DNA from: Parasponia andersonii
Lineage: Eukaryota > Streptophyta > Magnoliopsida > Rosales > Cannabaceae
DNA length: 64,000 bases
Reading direction: 5' to 3'
NCBI GenBank assembly: GCA_002914805.1
Contig: JXTB01000128.1
Location: forward strand, 385,913-449,912
Position numbers and translations under genes: made by a program
Notes under the pieces: generated by a model
Told to the model about the DNA's origin: nothing
Databases searched by the model: none
What the model saw: the letters and a program-made list of their open reading frames with translations, nothing else
Part shown: positions 1 to 11,506 of the stretch, one piece after another
Position numbering within the stretch: the first letter of the stretch is position 1
Layout of the letters: each line of letters opens with the position of its first letter

Positions 1-1705
1 TGAACACAAAGTAGATGAAAGGGTTAATTACGTTAAAAGCATTTGAATTATACATGCTGTACTAGTTGACTACTGAATTTTTAACTTACACTATAGTTTA
101 CCCTCAATTATGAAATTATTAATAATTCTTTTGTCTTAAACTATTATTTGTTAACATAAAAGAATCATATACAAAGCTACAATTGAGCATTATATGCCTC
201 AGAGTAGAAAGTTCATTCTTAGCCATAATTATTAAACAATGTCCTTGGCAGATGATCTATTTTTGTTAAAAATTTAACAATATGTGAAAAAATGACCATT
301 TGTATAACAATTGCATATAATTTTAAGTGTAAGTTGAGAATTTAGAATTTTATTCTCGATTATAGCTATGAAACTGTATTTTTTGTAATGACTCATCTAT
401 ATTAAAACTTTAACAGCTCATGACAAAAAGGTCATTATTACGTTAATTATGTGCCTTAGGGTAATCTACTATCTAAATTGAAAGTTTAGAGGCCAAAGTA
501 GCACAACATATATAATTCAAGAGTCATTTGACCCTACATTTTGACCTATAAAAAATTATAACTCTATATTTGAAATCTCTTCAAATTTCTACATTCCATG
601 CTCAGTAAAAATAAGATATCTTCTATCCAGATTCTATGTTTAGTTTAGAATTTTTCAATTAATTTGGACTTTTTTGAAGATTTTAAATGTGGATGTATAA
701 TTTTTTACAGACTAAAGAATATTATTATAATTGAAAAAGGTCATATTTCATATTTTTTTATAGTTATTCCTAATAAAAATATATCAATTTTGGGATATTA
801 GGAAATAATTAATTCTGTGTATCCTCAGCCCATGATAAGATAAAAACATAAAAGATGATTATCAAACGTCAGTTTAACTTCGATGATAATAAATAGAATG
901 ATATAAACACTGAAGCTAGAAATTTTTGTCAGTGAAACTCAAATGTTAACAAAAAAAAATATAAATAAAAATTATCAAATACAAAAAATATCCCTAACAA
1001 GTTTTTTTTGTTTGTGAATAAGCCCATTAAAAGTTTTAATGCTTGATAAATTCGTATAAATAACTTTCTTTTGTTATTTATTAATTATGATCCCGAATAT
1101 GAAAATTAATATAAAGTATTGTTGAAGAGTATGTATAAACTTTGTTCTGATTACTTTGCCTAGTTAGTTACTTAACAAGCTTGAGTAATTTTAAATAAAA
1201 TTATTATAAAGATATAAAAGATTGAGCATGTACAGTGGAGAAGAAAAATGAGGAGACATTGTAATGTTTTCAATTTTTCTTTTTTTTTTTAGCGGTGTTT
1301 TTAAGATATTTAAAATTTGGCTATATTTGGTCAATTCAATTCTTTTATAAATTATATAAAACTTAAGTCTTGAATGACTCATATGAAATTGTTCTCTGTT
1401 TTGGCTTTTTTTTTTTCTATTTAGCTTAACTCAATTAACTTAATTTATCTCAAAAAGTGGAAAAAAAAAATCAACTTATTTTTAAAAAAACAAGCAAAAT
1501 TTAAACTAGCATATGCAAATTAGTTATATGGTTGTGGAATTAACAATTTATTTGAGTGGGGGCTTAGGGGGATATTTGCTAGTTTTTTTTTCTTTAATCA
1601 TTAAAAGATTATATGTATCTTTACTATTCTTTGGTAAGCCCTCACTCGCCCTGTACTGGCTTCGTGCCTGGATACACATGATATAGCCTTAAATTAGTGC
1701 TTAAA

Positions 1706-1742
<37 letters not shown>

Positions 1743-2750
1743 CTTAAGGGTGGAGATTTAAAGCTTTTAACTTCAATATTAAAAGTATGCAGTTGCTAAT
1801 CAAACTAAATTTGTAAAAAAAAATAAATAAATATAACAATACGATGATTGAATGTAACTTTTATTACGCATTACATAATATATACTATGAATCAACTTTT
1901 CGGGCTTGATTAGTTGCAGTGGTAAAATAGTAATAGTAATAATAATCAAAATAACATAGAAAAATAATAGTAATGTAATCAAATTATTTGTTTGAAATAG
2001 TAGAATTAGTATCTGAATAGATATTTTTATGTTTAGTTAACTGTAAAAAAAAAAATTAATTGTATGATGACAAAAATATACTTAAGCTTAAGACGAATAT
2101 TTTAAGTATTTTAAAATATATTTAACATTCAATTATTTTATTATTAAATTATTATTTTACATTTAATATTATTTTATTTTATTAAATTATTTTTATTAAT
2201 TAAATTATTTTACATTTAGTATTATTTTATTTTATTTCTTATTTTTATTAACTAAATTATTATTTTATTCAATTATTTTAAATTTAGTATTATTTTATTT
2301 TATTATTTCATTAAATTATTTTGTTAATTATTATTTTAATAATTAAATTATTTTTTTATTAATTAAATGATATTCTATTTCACCTTATTCCACCTAAGAT
2401 TGGGTGACATAGAATTTTATCATATTTTTTTTCAATAGAAAAAATATTTTTATTTAGAGTTTCTAGCCAAACAATGAAATTGGATTATTTTGGAATTGTT
2501 TCTATTTTATTCCTTTCTATTACCCCTAAGCAAACGGGGCTTAGTACTTTGTAGTTTTCATTTCAGATGCTTTTAGATAATGCATATAAAAAATGATTAT
2601 CTGAATACTTAAATTTAAGGGTAACTCCTTTGTGTATATATAGCCAGTAGTCAGAGTATTTAAGTAGCTTCTGGTAAATGGCATACAAGCATGTCTAAAA
2701 CTAGGATCTATTATTTAAAAAAAAAAAAAAACCCTAACTAGGATCTAAAC
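1..2750. other. AT-rich intergenic DNA, no gene seen
   Basis: No reading frame here resembles a known protein; the short open frames are chance products of very AT-rich sequence. A (TA)n microsatellite lies at about 1709-1740. From about 2140 to 2370 the sequence is a low-complexity run of TTATTTTA-like words. The stretch near 2385-2545 ends in a CCCCTAAGCAAACGGGGC-type sequence, which resembles the ends of plant miniature inverted-repeat elements, but I could not pair it with a second terminus. Confidence 0.6.
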
Positions 2751-2999
2751 GCTGAATATTATACATATATGATGGGCGGCTAAACCTATGTATTGTGCCT
2801 AATGCCTCTATTCTAGGCACAAAGCAAGGTCCCTTTCGGTATATGAGATTGGAACTTGAATTAGGATAAATAGTCTCAATCCCATATTTGAGAATAATTT
2901 TTGACTGGATTAATAATTCGTTGACCAAAAACTAATCCACTTTGTGTAGGATAAACAATCCCTTTTGAAATGGTGGGATTACTTATCCTGAGTTTATTA

Positions 3000-3290
3000 C
3001 CCAACTACTGCACACTCATCTCAACCTCAGCTTCTGCCCTTCCTCACACCGTCTCACCTGTTGCCATTGAGTTTGCATGGCCCGCCACCAATGCTCGACC
3101 TGCCCTCGTGGCCTTCACTCCCAAGAAGGTCATCATCATTCCTCCGGCTGAGCCGAGTAAGATGAAGATTAAGATGTAAACCCCAGCCTTCTACGCTGCC
3201 TGTACGCTCGGTGGACTCCTAAACTGTAGACTCACTCATATAGCCGTCATCTACTTTGACCTTGTCAAGTGCATATGTAGACCCATTTCT
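3000..3290 (+). pseudogene. mitochondrial phosphate carrier (PHT3/MPT family) gene fragment
   Basis: A degraded 5' piece of a nuclear gene for the mitochondrial phosphate carrier, which imports phosphate across the inner membrane. Reading + from about 3120, the translation runs PPAEPSKMKIKM, a stop (TAA at 3177-3179), then TPAFYAACTLGGLL, a Cys-Arg-Leu-Thr-His segment and DLVKC, ending at 3272. This follows the family N-terminus, in which a short basic linker leads to a Tyr-Ser-Pro-Ala-Phe-Tyr-Ala-Ala-Cys segment and the first transmembrane helix, ending in the carrier signature around Pro-x-Asp-Leu-Val-Lys. The stop replaces the family tyrosine without a frameshift. The carrier-signature proline is also lost (FDLVKC). 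Sequence after 3272 looks like a decayed continuation (Cys-Asn-Met-Gln region with small deletions). The remaining carrier repeats are absent. The patch is clearly richer in G+C than its flanks. Confidence 0.78.
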
Positions 3291-5128
3291 CTCAGATTCG
3301 TTGCTTTTTTTATTAAGAAAATTTTTCATCTAAAGGCTACATAGGTGCTTATTTTACATGCTATATGTGTTCATTATATTGACATTTTAGAATTTTGGTC
3401 ATTATCTGGATCAATAGTAGATTTTTTGCTGGTAATTATTAAGTTTGAAAAATACGATCAGTTATTTTGGATTTTTTTTTTTTTTTGCTGGCAATTTATT
3501 TTGGACTGTGTTGTTCAAAGTAATGGGATCAATTTTGTAGTATATTACATAATGTAAATAAAGAGATCATTTTTTTCTTAAATTTAAATTTCTGATTTTT
3601 TTTCTTACAAATATTATTTTTTAATAAATTACATTTTAATATAGATGATATTTAATATTTTTTTAAAATTAGATTTAAACTTTCAAAAAAATTGTACATA
3701 ATATTTAGATATAGTCCTATCCAATTCAATCCTCTCATTTCTAATTCTATCCATATAATCGAATTCAATCCTACAACTGAACACACTCCAAAAGATTTGT
3801 TTACAGTACTTTTTTTTCATTTTTCTTTTGAAAAAAAATAAAAACAAAAAATAGTAACAAACAAAAAAATAAGGAAAGATGAGGAATATGGGAGAAATTG
3901 ACAGTGAAAAGGGGGGGAAATGAATAAAGGTCCCCACATTAGGGGCTGAGAAGAGAACAATAATGGTGACATTGACAAATAACGTTTCTTTCACAGAGTC
4001 ATTCCCACTCAACACAACCAAAAAAACTTGTCCTTGTTAGCTTTTATTATTTATTTATTTGTTTGTTTTGATTTACCTATTTAATGAATTTGTGTTATCG
4101 GTTTGCCTCTTATCATAAAAATTAGGTCTGTCTCAACTTTTAGGGCCTTTATTGCTGCTGCATATGCATGAAACCCCCATACGCAGCTGCCCCTTGGCCC
4201 TTTCCTCCCTCTTTCTCTTCTTCTTTTTCTTATTCACTAGACACCACCCATTTTAACTTTTTTCAAGGTCCATTTAACTTTTTCCGAGGTGGGATTCTCT
4301 GCCACTCCCACAAGAACCAAATAACATAAGGTGACGGGAAAAAAACTTAGAAAAAGAAAAAAGGAAAATCTCAAGGTTAAAAAGGTAAAGGGAATGAAAC
4401 GAATCCTATCCTATCTAAGTTCCTAGAAAAATCTATTCATAAAATCAACCAATCAAGCAAAATAAATAAAATTCTAATGTACCAAATTAAATAAAGGGAG
4501 GTTCACCAAGATTGTTAAACAACCGATCTAAAATACTGATCATTTTGGTTTGTTATTACAAAAAAATAATTGCTACCATTGTGTATAAATTTTTAATGAG
4601 GAAGAGAAAATGCAAATGTATAGCTTGTGTAGTTGTGTTAAACAACTTTTGGATATGATCGTTAAAAATAGCTACATATATTAACAATGTTATCGATCAT
4701 TAATAGAGCATTCATGAATTTTAAACGTGGCATTATGTTAAGCCCCTTGAAAACAATTTCCTATGAGAAAAATATAAATTACAACATTAGAAACGTAATC
4801 AAACGAGGGTTATCATAGAACGTGACGAATACAAATGACGTTAACACGCAATCCGAATTAGGTTATTCAATATCCTCCCCGGAATAGAACTGGCTTTTCA
4901 GCAATATATTCTTTCGAAGCATTAAACAAACGAACAAAAAAAAATAATAAACTAAAGAAAAAGTTAACCGCGCATTGAATGAAAAAATTCAATTTAACAA
5001 AAAAAATATATGTCAAAAGGCAAAAATCACAAGTAACTCCCAAATCAAAACAAAAAACCTATTGTACTCCATCTATTTTTTAATTTTTTTTTTTCATTTT
5101 ATATTCTGAAAAAAAAAACTATTTCCAA
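3291..5128. other. intergenic, no gene seen
   Basis: AT-rich spacer between the carrier pseudogene and the 3' end of the RING ligase gene. Homopolymer runs and short open frames only. The sequence from about 3715 to 3800, with repeated TCCAATTCAATCC-like words, may be part of an old miniature transposon, but no paired terminus was found. Confidence 0.5.
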
Positions 5129-5142
5129 TTGTTTTCAATTGT

Positions 5143-5148
5143 TTTATT
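5143..5148 (-). terminator. candidate poly(A) signal of the RING ligase gene
   Basis: On the minus strand AATAAA lies 13 bases downstream of the TGA stop (5163-5161). It is the canonical near-upstream element and the nearest one to the stop, although it is rather close for a plant 3' UTR. AT-rich sequence follows. The real cleavage site may use a more distal signal. Confidence 0.4.
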
Positions 5149-5160
5149 CTTTCCTCAATT

Positions 5161-6228
5161 TCAAGAGAAATTAACATGCACGCTAGCGGTCATGGCAGAA
5201 GTACAAACTGGGCAAGTGCGCAGGGTGGACCCACAAAAGGTACAGAGGCAGAGATGCCTACATGGCAACAACAGCACCATCGACTCCCTCACCCCGCACC
5301 TCCGGCACAACCTCCTCCTCCCTCCTCCGTTCGCCACGTCATCACTCCCGCAATCCCAAACCTCCGCCACGGCGTCGTTTTCCCTTCCCCTCTCGTTGTC
5401 GTTTTCCCAGACTCCGTTGTCGTTTTCCCCCTCCCTCCCGAAATCGCTGCTCCCGCAGCACGACCTGGCGTCGTTCTCGTCCTCGTCGCCGTCGGCTCCG
5501 GCGGCGGTGTGGCGTTCCTCGCTAACGTGAGCCAGGAGGGCTTGTTCGAGATTCGTGCGGAGGGAGTTGGCCGTGGCCTCGTTCGATTGGGCCAGGTCCT
5601 TCCACAGCTGATTCTCGACGCAGAGGGTTTTGACTCGCTCGGAGAGAACCCAGTTGAGCTTCCCCATCCTCTGAATCTCGTCGTCCTTTTCCCTGAGCTT
5701 TTTCACGATTCCCTCTTGGATCGCCGAGACCAGCATTCTCGCTTGCCGATTCCGCTGCTGTTCCAGTTCCAATCTCACTTTCTCAGTCTGTAATCAAAAC
5801 ACAGAATAAAAAAGAAAATCTCAGAAACCGTCTACTTTCTCGGGAAACAAACAGACAAAAGGAAACCCATATGAAAGAAAATTACGTACGTATTGGGAGA
5901 CGAAGCGATCGATCTCGGACTGGTGCTGGTGGATCTGGAAGACAATGTCTCGATCCAGAAACGGAGACTCGCCGGAGAGCTTGGTCTTCTGGTTGGGGAT
6001 CGAGAACTGGGTCAACTCGTTGACCGAGTCACTCTGGCGCTTTCTCGGAGGAGCGGGAATGTTGTAACAGGTGAGGCCACTATCAGCCTTGTTGTTCATG
6101 GAGGTTTTCGCGTCCCGAATCGGCGATTGATCATACAACGGTAAGAAACTTCCAGGGATAATCGCCGACGAGTCCATTCTTGTATCAACGTAACTCATAA
6201 TATTGCCATTTTCTTGATTGGATTTCAT
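5161..6228 (-). CDS. BOI/BRG-family RING-finger E3 ubiquitin-protein ligase (spliced)
   Basis: Predicted E3 ligase of the BOTRYTIS SUSCEPTIBLE1 INTERACTOR family. Arabidopsis members bind a MYB factor and DELLA proteins and restrain cell death, stress and gibberellin responses. The coding exons are 6235-5890 and 5787-5161, joined across a 102-bp intron (donor GTACGT, acceptor TTACAG) in phase 0. From the Met at 6228 the product is 321 residues. It has an N-terminal variable region (1-100), a conserved DRDIVFQIHQHQSEIDRFVSQY segment broken here by the exon junction after Tyr113, then a coiled-coil rich in charged residues (about 114-205) containing the family motif around LCVENQLWKDLAQSNEAT. 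An acidic, Asn-rich linker (206-268) follows, and a C-terminal C3HC4 RING: C274, C277, C289, H291, C295, C298, C305, C308, ending in VHVNFS. All zinc ligands are present and no stop or frameshift interrupts it, so it is probably functional. The upstream exon carries the usual family N-terminus but lacks its ATG, so the true start is uncertain. Confidence 0.93.
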
Positions 6229-6235
6229 GAAATCT

Positions 6236-6354
6236 CTGCCAAGAAAAAAAAAAAAAAACTCAAATCAGATTTCGAGCAAGAAAAACAGAGATAAGAATGA
6301 AAACTCAGTTTCAGAATAGACATATAAAAATACATAATCAACATATATATATAC
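6236..6354 (-). other. first intron of the RING ligase gene
   Basis: A 119-bp AT-rich intron inferred from a clean donor (CAG then GTATAT, exon end 6355) and acceptor (TTGGCAG, exon start 6235). Joining the exons across it gives one continuous frame in which a Cys-Arg-Asp-Phe-Met-Lys segment bridges the junction, as expected from family members. A transcript would settle it. Confidence 0.75.
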
Positions 6355-6555
6355 CTGCATGTGACGAACTGGTGAGAAGGGAAAAGATTAGTATTGTGGC
6401 GAGCTTCAATTGCTATTGAAGAAGTAGGTGAAGGTTCACGTTTTTTGTGGTTTTGCTTCTTCTTCTTCTTCTTCTTCTTCTCGTTTTATGAAGATAGAGA
6501 AAATGGAAGTGAGAGAGAGGATGGTGAGTACGAAGGGGATGAAGATCTCGCTAGA
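6355..6555 (-). other. 5' leader and first exon of the RING ligase gene, with ATA where ATG is expected
   Basis: Read on the minus strand, the exon from 6416 to 6355 codes Ala-Ile-Glu-Ala-Arg-His then NTNLFPSHQFVTC, in frame with the downstream exons. This is the N-terminus typical of BOI-family proteins, which begin Met-Ala-Val/Ile-Glu-Ala. The codon in the Met position (6416-6414) is ATA. The frame stays open upstream for 24 codons to a TAA at 6488-6486 with no ATG in it. The first ATG of the leader is out of frame (6360-6358) and opens an 18-codon frame that runs across the intron and stops before meeting the main frame. Translation may therefore start at ATA, at the in-frame Met at 6228, or be impaired. 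The upstream limit of the exon is a guess from the TATA box. Confidence 0.6.
6456..6481. repeat. (TTC/GAA)n microsatellite in the ligase 5' leader
   Basis: About eight perfect TTC units on the + strand (GAA in the transcript). They sit in the presumed 5' untranslated leader, roughly 40-65 bases before the ATA codon. Purine-rich GAA leaders are common in plant genes and this tract is likely to vary in length between individuals. Confidence 0.8.
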
Positions 6556-6581
6556 GTGGCATGCAATAGAAATGAATTTGC

Positions 6582-6588
6582 TTTATAT
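6582..6588 (-). promoter_or_regulatory. candidate TATA box of the RING ligase gene
   Basis: Minus-strand TATAAAG-type element in the context GAATATAAAGC. It would place transcription start near 6550-6558, giving a leader of about 135 bases before the ATA codon. Chosen because it is the only good TATA match close upstream of the first exon; no transcript evidence. Confidence 0.45.
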
Positions 6589-7082
6589 TCAATTCAGGCT
6601 TTGGTTTTTATGATAGGAAAAGTCAAACTATTCGCTGTAGACCAAAATAAAAAATAAATGGAAAATATCTTTAAAGTTTTAAACCAAAAAAAAAAACAGG
6701 TTTTAGAAATTAAAAATGGTAACGTTTTAAGTGGCAGAACTTTTCTCATATATGTAACTTTGCAAGGAAGGAACTACCATTCTCGATTCGAGTTCGGCCT
6801 CTGGCAATTGCCGTAATTAATCCAAAATTTAGGGGTATAAATGGAATATCGTAAATGACAGGTATGTTAATTACTTTTCTCTTTTTTCAGTAACCGACAT
6901 GCATCCTTTCAGCCACGATCCGATGCATGGTGGCGATACATGCTCTCGCCACATCATCAACCGTACAGTTGAAAGAGGGCAGAGAGAGTCTGTGTGTGTG
7001 TGTGACCTTTAATATTTTTAGATACTACTTTTTTAATTGCCTAAAACAAGGCTCGCTGTGAACGTGACCTGGGGTGAATGTG

Positions 7083-7186
7083 GTGGACCCCACTTTTGTC
7101 GCACGTGTGCGGTGTTGTGGGACCGGAGAGAGAGAAGAGAGATCTTGCAAAATAAAGCCGATCCTGTGGCCACGTCGGGTGGGCCC
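7083..7186. promoter_or_regulatory. cluster of TCP-type motifs upstream of the ligase gene
   Basis: Two perfect GTGGNCCC sites occur: GTGGACCC at 7083-7090, which lies in a near-palindrome GTGGACCCCAC, and GTGGGCCC at 7179-7186. A related TGTGGAACCCACTTTTC at about 7218 repeats the sequence at 7081-7097 (TGGTGGACCCCACTTTT) with few changes. The region is far richer in G+C than its surroundings and lies 0.5-0.65 kb upstream of the TATA box. GTGGNCCC is the known class I/II TCP transcription-factor site; occupancy here is inference. Confidence 0.35.
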
Positions 7187-9035
7187 CAGAGCCTCTGAGA
7201 ACTGCGCGGACAAACTCTGTGGAACCCACTTTTCTTCTCTTTTTCTTTTTTCGCTTAACTATATAAAAAAATTTCTTCGGCGGTTTTCCCGTTTTGCTTC
7301 CTTGTCCCCTACTTTTTGAAAAAAAAAAAGTTTTAATTAAAAATAAAAAAGCCTGGTCACTGTGTACGGACAACCAAGCAAAAAGATATGGGTCTGGGTG
7401 AGTATTGTGTATGGGTGCGTTTATGGTAGTTACAGTGGGCCAATCGTTGTAATAATAAGAGGACGGGAAGAGAGAGAAGGTCAACAGTAAATGAGGCTTC
7501 AAACTTGGCCAACTTCTCTTTTGGTCCATAGACTATTAACGCACCTGAATATAATTCTTTAACGTTTCTAAGATTTTACTCTTTTTTTGGTAAAAGTTTC
7601 GTACTTTCTTTATTAAGTTTGGAATTATCTTATTAAACATGGACAAAACTAATAAATGCATTTGGGGTTTATATTAACATGGCGTACATTGAACCACTTC
7701 CAGGAAAATATGTAAATAAACAAATGCATGGATATATTTATTCTCAAGTTCCTACAATGGTCAATGAAAATATTAGCTTAATGACTGAGATTTTGGCTTA
7801 GAAACAAATAAATTAAGCATATTTTGTAGTTTGTAGTACAAGTTTGTTTTAATTAATTGCAATTTTTATATGTCAACTGACTTGGCATTTTTCTGTCACG
7901 CGATATTAAATATTAATTATTATCATAGCTTGCATACAATTATGTTCCATTAGATATATAATATTGCTTAATTATGAGGCGAGGAAGATGCCGCATGATT
8001 CTATACATAAAAATGTGACGACCTAGGATTTTCTCTCTCTCCCTCTCTCTTTTTTTTTTTGTTCATTTGTTAAAATTTCTTTCCTAAACAAAGATCAATT
8101 ATTTGAGATGGATAATATTTATGGTATGATCACGCCACTAAGGATTAAATAATAAAAGTATGTAAGCGGTGTCTTTCACATTTGATAATATTACATGGAA
8201 GTGTTAAAAGTCATTGTCTATTTGATGCAAAACCTAACACAAGCAAAGCATTTATGACTGAAGAAAACTAGATACAGGATTTAAAATTTAAGGGGCTACC
8301 TCAGAAGAAAATAAATTAAAATTAAATTAAGGGCATGCCACCGATTTTGAATTTATTATTGTAGAAACGAATAGCGATAATTCTTATAACTAAGACAATT
8401 AGCAATGTATATGCCGAAGTCAGTAGTGTATATATATATATATACATGCTTGTTATAAGAGTATCAAAATTTATTTTGGCACATAATTTGTGTACATGCT
8501 ATTTTTAACTTTTTATAAGTTGACTATAAATCAATATCAGCGACTAACAATTCATTACTCTAATTAAAAGATCATATATAAAGTAATTGTAAGATTTTTA
8601 AAATTTTAGAAATCACAGTTTGTAATAATAATATCAAAGTCATTCAAATGTAAATGTAATGTATGCCAAATCTATCACGAAAAATGACAGCGAATTATAG
8701 CATTCCAATATAGATTTGGCACTGCATTGAAGTTTCTCCAACATCTCTCATTTGTTTTTAGTCTAAATAAAAAAGATTAAAAAAATATATATATGTACTT
8801 ATGAAAACTTGGAAGTCATGTACAGTTATCTTATTAAACTGCCAAAAAACTACCGAGCATTAAATTATCTGAAAGATTAATGCTATATGGTATTATTTGG
8901 TGTGTTATAAATATCATGTGTTTGTTTGTAGTAGATTATTATTAGTATTATTATATATATAATAGGACCTCTAATTATATATAACAGTTACACGCTATGT
9001 AATGTTGGTAATTTTCTCTTAAGTTTTCCTCTATT

Positions 9036-9084
9036 TCTTTTATATATAAATATATATATATATATATTTATATATATAAAAGAG
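9036..9084. repeat. AT-only palindrome
   Basis: TCTTTTATATATAAATA reads into a (TA)n centre and returns as its reverse complement, ending in TATATATAAAAGA. The two arms pair almost perfectly, so the tract could extrude as a cruciform or hairpin. Probably an expanded TA microsatellite with symmetrical interruptions. Confidence 0.6.
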
Positions 9085-10869
9085 TAACTTTAGAGACACC
9101 AATAACTTACACCTATAAGTATAGGTCATATTTATTTCAATCACAAAATTCTAAATAGTGTGATCCATTTATAAATAAAATGATAGTAAATTAATACTTG
9201 ATATATCATTAATATAATTTTTTTGTGTCCTAAAAAAAGTTAAAAAAAAAAACATATTCATTTCAATCAAAGCCTCCAACTTCCAAGCACCTCGAGCCCA
9301 TTATGAGCTGTTTCTGTTACTTTATTTTCCCTAAGCATTTGCCTTAAATTAGAAACTTATATAGATGTAATCTAAAGCAAGTTCTTTCCTTAAAATTAAA
9401 TAATTAAAACTAGGCCTTAACTTCGCAAACTTTTTTTTTTTTAAATAAAGTTTTTAACGGAAAACCTTGTGGTTTTAATAGTGAGGATCTAAAGAAAACA
9501 TCTCATTTTTTATTTTCTTTAAAAATCTACTTCCAGTATTTGATAAAATTGGTTGAGAGATTTTTCATGGGAGATTTTACCATAGTTATTTTAGGAATGA
9601 TACGCATATTTATACCCATAATCATATACATATATTTTGAGTTCCATTGCTGAATTATGTTTTTGTTCAAATGTACTTCAAAATATTCGTACTTGTAATT
9701 GAAAATGTATTATACATCTATTATACACATATAAGACATGTAGTTATTTTTTATGTTGGAATTAGTCAAAAAAGCGCGTAAAAGTAGTTGTTTTTATGTA
9801 AATATTTTCATATCAATGAAATAAAAGTATTATTTAATTAATAATTTGTGCATATTGTTATATGAATAAAGGTCCATTTAATTGTATTAATATGTATCCA
9901 TGCGATTATAATGTAGATTCAAAGAAGACGTAGATACAAATTATTTACAATTAATTAAAAATAGTTCGTAGCTATATAAATAAGTTTGGGTCTTTTATAT
10001 AAGTTATAGCTATTTTTGGAATAGATTAACTTATTTTGGTCAACTTAAGTCAACTAGTGTAATGGGACTTATACTGAACAGGATCATAAATGAAATTCTA
10101 TTGATAATGTCAATGGGAAATAATTTTATAGGTAGTGATTAGCTTTACTCTAAATCTTGAGTTAGCTGTGATTGTATATTCATAATTATGGCTTTATTTG
10201 AATTGTACATAAGCAAGATTAATCGAGGTCAATATTCTTTATTGTTTGGTAAAATATATTTGTTGAATTATATAATTGTAATTAACAATACAAAATTTGA
10301 TAAAATAGCATCTCTTTGTGGATTTTGGTACTTGATCATAAGTTTTAAGCCTAAATGTGTCAACATTAATTTAGTCAGAAAGACGTTGACTGATTATCAA
10401 TAGAAAATTAGTAAGAACCAAGAAACATATGCTTATGTTTTTTGTGATGTTATACAAAATTTTATTAGCGAAGAATTATTGTGGTACGAGCCATTACTCT
10501 AATATATAGCATGGATAGATGGAGTGCAATTTCAGTCCTTTAGTAGAATGGACTTAAAATTAAATATTTAATAGGTACATTTAATTATTTAGGAGCAAAC
10601 TGTACATGTCACATAAGATTCTAGGGCTAACTTATGTCAATGGTGACCGATTATATTGTAATTAGACAAAATAGAGTTAGACTACATTAAGGCCTACATG
10701 CTAGCCTAGATACTAGGCCTGGAGATGTGGCACAATCAGTGGGAGAGAATTGGCTCTAATTTTGGTAAATTCTGAATAAAACTGGTAAGTTTAGTCACTA
10801 AGTTATTAATCTTTTCTCACATGATAATTTCCAAATAAAGGTTAGTTGTGATTCTTGTTAATTGATTTA

Positions 10870-11345
10870 GTTCAATCAACCTAGATATAATTAGATACTA
10901 ATTATGATTGACTGAATGTTAACAAATTAAGGCTTGTCAATATTCGATTGATTGCTGAATATAAAAGCTAAATCAAGATAAACAATTATTACAATTACTT
11001 GATTTTAGCCAATCCAGGCCAATAAATAAGGAAAGAGCCCACGTGCCTACAACATAGTTACTGTGGGGTATGGGACTCTAGAGTTTCCTTATGAACACCT
11101 CCTTCGTATTACCTATAAATAGGAAACTCCAGACACCCATTTCACAACCAAGTTCTCCCAGTTTTTCTCGAGAGAAGATTCACAAAGATAAGTGAACAAT
11201 TCAAATTCTATTATTTGATTTATTTGTGAACCAACAAGTCGTTTTTATTTTGATATTTTCCTGTGTAGTATATAGAGACAGCAAGGATAGTTAGGAAGAT
11301 CTTTCAGCGTTAAAATCATTCTCTAAGTCGTCACAAATATGCAAG
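10870..11345 (+). repeat. probable LTR or promoter-like fragment
   Basis: The sequence ACCTATAAATAGGAAACTCC (about 11111) is a strong TATA context followed by a C-rich stretch and a leader without long open frames, which is the pattern of a plant retrotransposon LTR promoter. No primer-binding site, matching second copy or coding remnant was found, so this could equally be a solo LTR or the promoter of an unrecognised transcript. Confidence 0.3.
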
Positions 11346-11506
11346 AGGTATGTCTCTAATCATATATCTAATATATTTTTATGAGATTAAAGTGCTCCTG
11401 GCTGTTTTTTTGCTGTGTTGAATCTATAAAAAACTATTGATGGAATTTTCTGTGAAATTAAATTTTTAAAAATACCACTAACTGCAATTTTTTCTTAAGT
11501 CTTTCT

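Larger units (their letters stand above)
6620..10690. other. intergenic, promoter side of the ligase gene then featureless AT-rich DNA
   Basis: After the G+C-raised region at about 6895-7320 the sequence is AT-rich with no recognisable gene, RNA gene or polyprotein remnant. A long AT palindrome lies at about 9036-9084 (see separate entry). CT-rich and poly-T tracts occur near 8035-8060. Confidence 0.5.

Noticed and set aside
5176..5793. Plus-strand open frame of 205 codons across the ligase gene
   Set aside because: It is antisense to the RING exon and reads Pro/Leu/Val-rich nonsense; the minus strand has the zinc ligands, splice sites and family motifs.
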